A stretch of 18,895 nucleotides of DNA from Hungatella sp. UBA7603 (lineage in GTDB: Bacteria > Bacillota > Clostridia > Lachnospirales > Lachnospiraceae), in NCBI GenBank assembly GCA_002478865.1, contig DLJZ01000014.1:1-18895 (forward strand), in the 5' to 3' direction. The number at the start of each line of letters is the position of its first letter. Positions within the stretch are counted from its first letter, which is position 1. Shown piece after piece: positions 13,934 through 18,895 of this stretch. The translations under genes were made by a program, and so were the position numbers. The notes beneath the pieces are model-generated. The model did not search any database. It was not told the DNA's origin and was given only the letters and a program-made list of their open reading frames with translations.

Positions 13934-14656
13934 ATGCTGCATATAAAAAATTTATCCAAGTGCTTTGAGGATCTGGAGGTTTTACGAGATGTGAATGTGA
14001 CCGTCAGTCAGGGAGAGGTAGTTGTAATTATTGGACCTTCTGGTTCAGGGAAAAGTACCTTCTTACGTTGTATTAATTTATTAGAAACTCCCACGGGTGG
14101 TGAGATCTTGTATCTGGGAGACAACATCCTCCAGCTTGGAAAAAAGGTGACGGATTATCGCAAACAGGTGGGAATGGTATTTCAGAAGTTTCATCTATTT
14201 CCCCTTATGACAACCATTGAAAATGTTATGTATGCGCCTATGAAGCTGAATAAGGTACCTGCAAAAGAGGCAAAGGAACAGGCGTTAAAGCTTCTTGAAA
14301 AGGTGGGATTGTCTCATAAAGCCGATTCCTATCCCTCTTCTTTATCGGGAGGGCAGCAGCAAAGAGTTGCCATTGCAAGAGCACTTGCCATGAAGCCGGA
14401 GATCCTGTTGTTTGATGAGCCAACTTCCGCACTTGACCCAGAGTTAGTAGGAGATGTGCTAGAGGTTATGAAACAGCTTGCCGGAGAAGGTATGACCATG
14501 ATTGTAGTAACCCATGAAATGGGATTTGCCAAAGACGTGGCGGACCGGGTCATCTTTATGGACGGCGGCTATATCGTGGAGGAAGGGCCTCCGGATGAAA
14601 TATTTACACAGCCTAAAAATGAGAGAACAAAGGCATTCTTATCCAGAGTCCTTTAG
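13934..14656 (+). CDS. Polar amino acid ABC transporter ATP-binding protein
   Basis: A 240-residue ATPase of the GlnQ/HisP type. Walker [10 protein letters not shown] (34-42), Q-loop MVFQKF (Q84), signature [15 protein letters not shown] (137-151), Walker [13 protein letters not shown] (157-168) and the switch histidine VVTHEM (H194) are all intact. It powers import with the permease and lipoprotein encoded immediately downstream. The frame runs 17 codons further upstream, but ATG 13934 follows GAGGAGG at 9 nt and gives the family start MLHIKNLSK. The permease gene starts 12 nt after its stop, so the two are co-transcribed. Confidence 0.93.
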   Translation: MLHIKNLSKCFEDLEVLRDVNVTVSQGEVVVIIGPSGSGKSTFLRCINLLETPTGGEILYLGDNILQLGKKVTDYRKQVGMVFQKFHLFPLMTTIENVMYAPMKLNKVPAKEAKEQALKLLEKVGLSHKADSYPSSLSGGQQQRVAIARALAMKPEILLFDEPTSALDPELVGDVLEVMKQLAGEGMTMIVVTHEMGFAKDVADRVIFMDGGYIVEEGPPDEIFTQPKNERTKAFLSRVL

Positions 14657-14668
14657 GGAGGTGACACC

Positions 14669-15364
14669 ATGGAACTTAATTTCACAAAAGCGTTTGGCAC
14701 TTTGCTACCCAGTCTATTGGGGGGAGTTGGAGTTGTTATTTATATTACATTAATTGGCTTTGCCTTTGCTTTAGTAGCTGCTTTGCTCATTGCCATAGGA
14801 AGGCTTTCAAAGCATAAGGTTCTTAGCCGTTTTCTCGGAATTATCATTGAACTGATTCGGGGGACCCCTCTCCTGGTACAGTTATTTTATATCTATTACG
14901 TGGTTCCTACCTTGATAAATGGAGTGTTAGCCGCCCTTGGATATGAGGCCAACGTACAGTTAAATGCATCCACCTGCGGAATCATCGGATTTGCAGTCAA
15001 TTACGGCTGCTATATGTCAGAGGTCATACGTTCTGCTATCTTGGCAATAGACCCCGGCCAAAGAGAAGCTGGCCTGGCTCTTGGGTTTAGTGAGCGAAAG
15101 GTACTCTTTCACTTTATATTACCACCGGCTATGAGAAATTCCATCCCGGTATTTGGTAATTATCTGGTCATGTTAATTAAAGACACTTCCCTTCTTGCCA
15201 TGATATCCGTTCAGGAATTGCTCCTTCGAACGAAAACATATGCCTCCCAGACATTTCTTACTGTTGAGGCTTATACCATACTGGCGCTGGTGTATCTGAT
15301 GTTAAGCCTGCCCCTTTCCCAGCTTGGAGGAATCATAGAGCGAAGATTAAAAAGAACTCAATAA
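14669..15364 (+). CDS. Polar amino acid ABC transporter permease
   Basis: A 231-residue HisM/GlnP-type inner-membrane permease with about five hydrophobic segments. The conserved IELIRGTPLLVQLFYIYYVVP stretch follows the first helices, and the EAA loop that contacts the ATPase is visible as EAGLALGFSERKVLFHFILPPAM. This family commonly acts as a homodimer when only one permease gene is present, as here. ATG 14669 follows GGGAGG at 7 nt. It is the second gene of the ATPase-permease-lipoprotein transporter unit. Confidence 0.93.
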   Translation: MELNFTKAFGTLLPSLLGGVGVVIYITLIGFAFALVAALLIAIGRLSKHKVLSRFLGIIIELIRGTPLLVQLFYIYYVVPTLINGVLAALGYEANVQLNASTCGIIGFAVNYGCYMSEVIRSAILAIDPGQREAGLALGFSERKVLFHFILPPAMRNSIPVFGNYLVMLIKDTSLLAMISVQELLLRTKTYASQTFLTVEAYTILALVYLMLSLPLSQLGGIIERRLKRTQ

Positions 15365-15393
15365 CTAACATAAATAAGAAAGGAAACAAACCT

Positions 15394-16272
15394 ATGAATA
15401 ACAGAAAAAGAAGTAAAGGAATCTTATGGTTACTCGTATTACTCATTGCGGTCACTTCTCTTATGGGATGTCAGGTAAAGAAAGCGGAAACGAAATCAGT
15501 CTCCGGAGAATCCGCCATGTTAACAAAGGCAAAAGAAAAAGGTTATCTTTTAATTGGCTCCTCAAACGATGCACCTTTTTCTTATACCGATGTAGAATCC
15601 AAAAAGTTAAAAGGAGTTGATATTGAAATCCTGAAAGAGATCTGTAAGAGACTTGGAATCCCTGATCTTCAGATGAAAGTCACCGACTTTTCCAACCTTT
15701 TGGTAGAGCTTAATAATAAAAACGTCGATATGGTAGCCGATGCCATGTATGTAAAAGATGAAAGACTTCAGATTGCAGCGTTTACTGACAAATGGTACCA
15801 GGAAGGCGAAGCTGTGGTAATTCCTGAAACCTCCACCATCAAGAGCAAGGATGATTTAAAAGGGAAAAAGATAGGAGCACAGCCAGGAACCACCTTTTAT
15901 GAGACAGCACAGAAATGGCTTGATGAAGGCAAAATCGGGGGATTGGAAGCTTACGACAATCAGGCTACCCTTATGACAGCTGTTAATACCGGAAAGGTAG
16001 AAGCGGTAGTAACCGATGGTATCGTTGCCGGATATACCCTTTCTTCTGACAGCTCCTTAAAGCTTAAGCTTCTCTCCCCATATGAAGCTGAAGCAAGCGG
16101 GCAGATCGGTGCGGCAGTCCGTTTTGAAGACAAAGAATTCTTAGAGGAAGTAAACGGCGCTCTAAATGAGATGAAATCAGATGGAACTCTTTTGAAAATA
16201 TTAAAGGACTTCGGTCTTACAGAGGATTACTTCGTAGGTGTGGAAGAAGGAAAAACAAAAAATGTGAAATAA
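15394..16272 (+). CDS. Amino acid ABC transporter substrate-binding lipoprotein (family 3)
   Basis: A 292-residue protein with a lipoprotein signal: basic start, hydrophobic LWLLVLLIAVTSLMG, lipobox ending at Cys26. The mature part is a family 3 solute-binding protein (SBP_bac_3): LLIGSSNDAPFSYTD, GVDIEILKEICKRLGI, then the second lobe with GAQPGTTFYETAQKWL and AVNTGKVEAVVTDG. Family 3 proteins bind polar or charged amino acids and related small zwitterions. The ligand is not readable from sequence; the following ADH and aminotransferase suggest an omega-amino acid. ATG 15394 has an AAAGGA ribosome site. A strong hairpin follows the stop. Confidence 0.92.
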   Translation: MNNRKRSKGILWLLVLLIAVTSLMGCQVKKAETKSVSGESAMLTKAKEKGYLLIGSSNDAPFSYTDVESKKLKGVDIEILKEICKRLGIPDLQMKVTDFSNLLVELNNKNVDMVADAMYVKDERLQIAAFTDKWYQEGEAVVIPETSTIKSKDDLKGKKIGAQPGTTFYETAQKWLDEGKIGGLEAYDNQATLMTAVNTGKVEAVVTDGIVAGYTLSSDSSLKLKLLSPYEAEASGQIGAAVRFEDKEFLEEVNGALNEMKSDGTLLKILKDFGLTEDYFVGVEEGKTKNVK

Positions 16273-16283
16273 CAAAATCTGAG

Positions 16284-16304
16284 CCGGCTTCCTTAGGGAG
16301 CCGG
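16284..16304 (+). ncRNA. Intercistronic hairpin after lipoprotein gene
   Basis: CCGGCTTCC (16284-16292) pairs with GGGAGCCGG (16296-16304) over 9 bp with one G-U pair and a 3-nt loop. No T-run follows, so it is more likely an mRNA stability or processing element between the lipoprotein and dehydrogenase genes than a terminator. Confidence 0.5.
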
Positions 16305-16337
16305 GCAGCTAAAAAACGATAGGAAAGAGGATCTGAC

Positions 16338-17468
16338 ATGGAATTTCAATATTATTTGCCAGTCAATCTGGTGTTTGGCCGGGGGAAGGCAGATTTCATT
16401 GGAGAGAAGGCAGCAGTCATTGGGAAACGGGCACTCATCGTAACCGGTGGTAATAGCACCAAGAAATCAGGCCTTCTTGAAAGAACCAAAAAGCAGTTGG
16501 AAGAAAACGGAGTTTCCTTCGTATTGTTTGATCAGGCAGAACCAAATCCCCTAACCACTACGGTTTATGAGGGAGGAGAATTAGCAAACCAGGAAGGCTG
16601 TGATTTTATTATCGCTCTGGGCGGCGGAAGCAGTCTGGATACTGGCAAGGGCATTGCTTTTATGGCGTTAAATGAGGGAGATATAAACGATTATATCTAT
16701 GGAAAAAAGGTGAGTGATAAGGCCCTTCCCCTACTGGCGGTCCCAACAACCTGCGGAACCGGAAGTGAAGGAAATGGTTTTGCAGTCATGACCAATCCAC
16801 AAACTCTGGATAAGAAATCACTTCGGTGCAGCGCAATTGTTCCCACCTGTTCCATTGTTGATCCTCAGCTAATGATGACGATGCCAAAAGGAATTTTAGC
16901 ATCTGTAGGTTTTGATGCACTTTGCCACAATATAGATGCTTACTTATCCACCATATCCCAGCCTCTTACAGATCTTATGGCTTTAGAGGGAGTAAGACTT
17001 GCGGCAGAAAGCCTTGTAAGTCTTTATGAGGATACTGGAGATCTTAACAATTGGGATCAGCTTTGCCTTTCCAGTACGCTTGGGGGAATGGTCATCAATA
17101 CCGCAGGAGTTACCGCCCTTCATGGAATGGAACATCCGGTCAGTGGACTAAAGGATGCGGTTCATGGAAGAGGCCTTGCAGCTTTGGCTCCCCATGTTTT
17201 TGAAGCTTCCATAAAAGGTGCCCCTCATAAATTTGCTACTCTTTCAAAGCTTCTAGGTGGAAGGGATGAAACAAATTTTGTAGAACAAATTCATAAGCTC
17301 ATTTCCAGGCTTGATCTTACGGAAAGCCTTAAGGATATGGGAATTGAGGAGAGTGATCTCTCTTGGCTGACTGATAACTGCTTAAAGGTATCTGCCGCCA
17401 GCATGGCAAATCACCCGGTGGTATATACCCCGGAGGAAATCAAGGAAATCTATCAAAAATCACTGTAA
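16338..17468 (+). CDS. Iron-containing (group III) alcohol dehydrogenase
   Basis: A 376-residue group III alcohol dehydrogenase of normal length. The nucleotide-binding motif GGGSSLDTGKG (95-105) and VPTTCGTGSE (135-144) are present. Metal ligands appear as D193 and H197 (GFDALCHNIDAY), H262 (HGMEHPVSG) and H276 (HGRGL). These enzymes reduce aldehydes with NAD(P)H. In an operon with an aminotransferase the natural role is reduction of the semialdehyde made from an omega-amino acid, by analogy with 4-hydroxybutyrate dehydrogenases and sulfoacetaldehyde reductases, both of which include group III members; the true substrate is not determined by sequence. ATG 16338 follows AAAGAGGA. It is followed by the aminotransferase gene after 36 nt. 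Confidence 0.9.
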   Translation: MEFQYYLPVNLVFGRGKADFIGEKAAVIGKRALIVTGGNSTKKSGLLERTKKQLEENGVSFVLFDQAEPNPLTTTVYEGGELANQEGCDFIIALGGGSSLDTGKGIAFMALNEGDINDYIYGKKVSDKALPLLAVPTTCGTGSEGNGFAVMTNPQTLDKKSLRCSAIVPTCSIVDPQLMMTMPKGILASVGFDALCHNIDAYLSTISQPLTDLMALEGVRLAAESLVSLYEDTGDLNNWDQLCLSSTLGGMVINTAGVTALHGMEHPVSGLKDAVHGRGLAALAPHVFEASIKGAPHKFATLSKLLGGRDETNFVEQIHKLISRLDLTESLKDMGIEESDLSWLTDNCLKVSAASMANHPVVYTPEEIKEIYQKSL

Positions 17469-17504
17469 GACGTTGTGCAACAGCAGCGCAGAATGGAGAA
17501 AACT

Positions 17505-18854
17505 ATGTTAAAGGATTCGCTGCCAGAAATAAAAACCCCACTGCCTGGTCCAAAGGCAGATGTTATATTAAAAAGAAGGTTGAATGCCATTCCAAATGCC
17601 ATCAAATCGGCATACCCTTGTGTGATTCAAAAAGGAGAGGGGGCAATGTTTGAAGATGTGGACGGAAACCGTTTCCTTGACTGGGTTGGGGGAGTGGGCG
17701 TATTAAACATCGGATATAGCCGTCCAGAATTAATAGAAGCAGTAAAAGATCAGTCGGAGAAGTATTTTCACGCAATGATGAATATCGTGACTCATGAAGG
17801 ATACATAGACCTTGCAGAGAAAATGAATGAAATCGTTCCTTTAAAAGCCCAGGAGAAAAAAACCATGTTTTCAAACTCCGGCGCAGAGGCCATTGAAAAT
17901 GCGGTAAAGATAGCAAAGTCTTATTCGGGAAGACCAAACATTATCGTGTTCTCCGGTGCCTTTCATGGAAGAACCCTTCTAGCTGCCTCCATGACAGCAA
18001 AGAAGTCTTATGCTGCAGGAATCGGCCCCTTCCCAGACGGCATCTACCGGGCGGAGTTTCCTTACCTTTACAGAGGACCAAAGGGGTATGACGAAGGAAG
18101 TGCCATTAACTATTATCTGGAACGTCTGAATAAGGTCTTTGAGGAGGCATCGCCAGCAGAATACGTAGCGGCAATTGTGGTTGAGCCGGTACAAGGAGAG
18201 GGCGGATTCATCCCAGCTCCTTTAGAATGGGTGAAGGCACTGAGAAACATCTGTGATGAGCATGAAATTTTACTCATTGCGGACGAAGTTCAGACTGGCT
18301 TTGCAAGATCTGGCAAGTTATTCGTATCTGATTATTGGAAGGAGGCAGGTTGCCCTCCAGATATCTTAGTATCCGCAAAATCCATTGCAGGCGGACTTCC
18401 ATTAAGTGCAGTAACTGCTTCTAAGGAGATATTTGATGGAGTCAGAAATGGAATCATCGGTGGAACCTTTGGTGGCAATGCCCTTGCGTGTGCATCAGCT
18501 CTGAAAACCATTGAGATCATAGAAAAAGAAGATTTATGTTCCAGAGCTCTTGCCATCGCGGCCATATGCCGGAACGAATTTGACCACTGGGTGGAGGAAT
18601 TTGAAGAAGTAGGAGATGTAAGAGGCATTGGCTGCATGATGGGAATTGAATTTGTAACGGAGAAAGAAAGCAAAGCTCCCAATGGGAAGCTGGTATCTGC
18701 CATCGTAGACTACTGCGTACACCATGGCCTTATTGTGGAAAGTGCTGGTTCCGGGTCAAATGTCATCCGCTTTTTATGTCCTTTAGTCGTCACAGATGAA
18801 CAGCTTACATGTGGCCTTCAAATCTTAAAATCAGCCATTGAAGCTTGTAGATAA
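17505..18854 (+). CDS. Class III aminotransferase, GabT-like
   Basis: A 449-residue PLP-dependent class III aminotransferase. Seen: SNSGAEAIENAVKIAK (phosphate loop, about 123-138), the AFHGRT motif (152-157), EPVQGEGG, the PLP-pyridine Asp in IADEVQTG (D260), and the Schiff-base lysine in SAKSIAGGLP (K292). The family includes GABA, ornithine, beta-alanine and taurine aminotransferases; GabT-like by overall pattern. The frame extends to GTG 17475, with ATG 17493 also possible, but ATG 17505 is preceded by GGAG at 6 nt, so it is preferred. Product of the reaction would be a semialdehyde for the neighbouring dehydrogenase. A purine-rich AGAAAGAAAGTGGGG near 18876-18893 may begin a further gene outside the window. 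Confidence 0.9.
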   Translation: MLKDSLPEIKTPLPGPKADVILKRRLNAIPNAIKSAYPCVIQKGEGAMFEDVDGNRFLDWVGGVGVLNIGYSRPELIEAVKDQSEKYFHAMMNIVTHEGYIDLAEKMNEIVPLKAQEKKTMFSNSGAEAIENAVKIAKSYSGRPNIIVFSGAFHGRTLLAASMTAKKSYAAGIGPFPDGIYRAEFPYLYRGPKGYDEGSAINYYLERLNKVFEEASPAEYVAAIVVEPVQGEGGFIPAPLEWVKALRNICDEHEILLIADEVQTGFARSGKLFVSDYWKEAGCPPDILVSAKSIAGGLPLSAVTASKEIFDGVRNGIIGGTFGGNALACASALKTIEIIEKEDLCSRALAIAAICRNEFDHWVEEFEEVGDVRGIGCMMGIEFVTEKESKAPNGKLVSAIVDYCVHHGLIVESAGSGSNVIRFLCPLVVTDEQLTCGLQILKSAIEACR

Positions 18855-18895
18855 ACATACTACAACGCATCAATCATAGAAAGAAAGTGGGGTTC

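Noticed and set aside
18332..18703. Minus-strand 123-residue reading frame inside the aminotransferase
   Set aside because: It lies fully antisense to a clear class III aminotransferase and shows no domain; a frame shadow.

Overview
The window looks like chromosomal DNA of a low-to-moderate GC, spore-forming Firmicute, most likely a Lachnospiraceae/Clostridium-type anaerobe (Lachnoclostridium or Lacrimispora-like). This rests on the AT-rich intergenic regions, strong AGGAGG-type ribosome sites, frequent TTG/GTG starts, a collagen-like spore-surface type protein at the left edge, an iron-sulfur flavoprotein-like gene, and many one-component regulators. The genus is inference. No rRNA, tRNA, CRISPR array or insertion sequence was recognised.

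Left edge (1-870): the 3' end of a collagen-like (Gly-X-Y) surface protein gene, a long hairpin, and a decayed fragment of an inorganic-pyrophosphatase-like gene on the minus strand.

Region 740-8630 is a row of small regulator/effector modules: HxlR regulator + iron-sulfur flavoprotein-like FMN reductase; TetR regulator + flavin reductase, divergent from a small membrane protein (DUF6790-like); TetR regulator divergent from an MFS exporter; MerR regulator divergent from a GNAT acetyltransferase + alpha/beta hydrolase pair. In each module the DNA between the genes carries a symmetric site placed on a recognisable promoter. The clearest are the MerR-type 19-bp-spacer promoter at 7548-7578 and the divergent TetR promoters at 2556-2639, where both TTGACA boxes lie inside copies of one palindrome. 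An orphan promoter directly followed by a terminator lies at 8439-8514.

Region 8630-11925: an aspartate/glutamate racemase family enzyme (minus), then a two-gene unit of a DUF1266-like protein and a metallophosphoesterase (plus).

Region 11925-18895: a PucR-family regulator (minus) divergent from a long plus-strand gene set: cytidylate-kinase-like protein, then a polar amino acid ABC transporter (ATPase, permease, lipoprotein), an iron-containing alcohol dehydrogenase and a class III aminotransferase. The natural reading is uptake of an omega-amino acid (GABA, beta-alanine, taurine or similar), transamination to a semialdehyde, and reduction of the aldehyde to a hydroxy acid. A 17-bp perfect palindrome between pucR and the gene set is the probable regulator site. 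An intrinsic terminator sits between the kinase-like gene and the transporter, which suggests attenuation. This locus is the best candidate for an undescribed system, chiefly because a nucleotide-kinase-like protein leads a catabolic operon.
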